Assembly: GCA_947561585.1 (NCBI GenBank)
Contig: CANNZV010002560.1
Coordinates: 29,219-93,218, forward strand
Length of the DNA: 64,000 bases
Direction of reading: 5' to 3'
DNA from: Caprella mutica
Lineage: Eukaryota; Arthropoda; Malacostraca; Amphipoda; Caprellidae
Position numbers and translations under genes: made by a program. Under the pieces are notes generated by a model. The model did no database searches, was not told the DNA's origin, and was given only the letters and a program-made list of their open reading frames with translations. Positions 63,765 through 64,000 of this stretch are shown here, in pieces (the first letter of the stretch is position 1; the number at the start of each line of letters is the position of its first letter).

Positions 63765-64000
63765 AGTACTCTGCGTCCGCTTATATACCACTGCTTAGTC
63801 TCTTCCCATCCTCTTTTCTCTCCTCTCTCCTCTGTTTTCTCTCTCCTGTCCCTTCTCTCCTCTCTCTTTCTTCCTTTCACCTTACTCCATTCTCCTTCTC
63901 TCTCTCTCTTTCTTTTTCCTTTCTTCTTCTCTTCTTCTTCTCATCTTTTCTCTTTCTTCTTCTTTTCTCTTTCTTCCTGTCTTTTTTCCTCTCTTCCCTT
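63765..64000. other. Non-genomic-looking contig end: linker-like sequence plus pyrimidine tract
   Basis: AGTACTCTGCGT (63765-63776) and ATACCACTGCTT (63785-63796) match two halves of the reverse complement of the common SMART cDNA primer, with a few scrambled bases between. From about 63797 on, the sequence is almost only C and T to the end. Together these suggest amplification-linker read-through and low-quality extension. Confidence 0.65.

Noticed and set aside
63797..64000. Natural polypyrimidine regulatory tract
   Set aside because: It occurs only at the contig edge directly after linker-like sequence, so an artefact is more likely.
1..64000. tRNA or rRNA genes
   Set aside because: Intergenic regions were read on both strands and no tRNA cloverleaf arms with CCA-type ends or rRNA-like sequence were recognised; a tRNAscan run would be decisive.

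Overview
This window is chromosomal DNA from a gammaproteobacterium, probably a marine or host-associated member of the Pseudomonadales/Oceanospirillales/Cellvibrionales group. The placement rests on gene order and families: hemJ, argC, a DUF6776-type gene, bactofilin and erpA lie together as in Pseudomonas; glnD, map, rpsB and tsf, and mnmG, rsmG, parA and parB, are also in typical order. No rRNA, tRNA, CRISPR array or complete insertion sequence was recognised.

Region 1 (1-15773) is a beta-glucan (laminarin-type) utilisation locus. It holds the N-terminal part of a GntR-family regulator, a three-module CBM4/9-like lipoprotein, a large multidomain GH16 lipoprotein, a GH30 enzyme with no signal peptide, an exported clan GH-A glycosidase whose C-terminal half looks like an outer-membrane beta-barrel, a small lipoprotein, and a very large inverting phosphorylase of the GH149/GH161 type. 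Three promoters carry the palindrome TGCTATATAGCA at a fixed distance from a TTGAYA -35 box, and a related palindrome lies upstream of the gntR gene itself. The locus therefore looks like one regulon.

Region 2 (15781-21799) is a complete Entner-Doudoroff block, zwf-pgl-edd-eda-glk, preceded by two HexR-type boxes. The likely flow is: extracellular cleavage of beta-glucan, uptake of oligosaccharides, phosphorolysis to glucose-1-phosphate plus hydrolysis to glucose, then glucose-6-phosphate to pyruvate and glyceraldehyde-3-phosphate.

Region 3 (22091-29308) is a mixed accessory stretch: a membrane GGDEF protein, a 2OG-Fe(II) oxygenase, a DUF1289 protein, a coiled-coil membrane protein, a GT2 enzyme, miaE, a lipoprotein and a GT2-methyltransferase fusion. 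Region 4 (29470-34972) holds glnD-map (-) and rpsB-tsf (+). Region 5 (35061-38136) has a MITE-like palindrome, a tungsten-type aldehyde oxidoreductase with a MoaD-like gene, and a tandemly duplicated structured element in which each copy encodes the same 18-residue peptide behind a (GAG)4 ribosome-binding loop. This is the most novel-looking object in the window. Region 6 (38137-49899) is mostly housekeeping: oligopeptidase, mnmG, rsmG, parA, parB, rpsT, coaE, zapD, DUF1244, xseB, ispA, dxs. Region 7 (50073-56470) has a DoxX-like gene, two tandem animal-type haem peroxidases and a four-repeat membrane-anchored protein. Region 8 (56467-63649) has hemJ, a TlpA-like thioredoxin, argC, DUF6776, bactofilin, erpA, tolC, rhodanese, pcm and a Kazal-like lipoprotein.

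Two further patterns run through the window. A family of short (77-93 bp) elements with imperfect terminal inverted repeats sits directly 3' of same-strand stop codons in five places. Single-base homopolymer indels break dxs, the DoxX gene, the first peroxidase and the repeat protein between 48.5 and 55.4 kb, which points to sequencing error rather than gene decay. The last ~235 bases contain a garbled cDNA/linker-like sequence followed by a pure pyrimidine tract, so the right end is probably not genomic.
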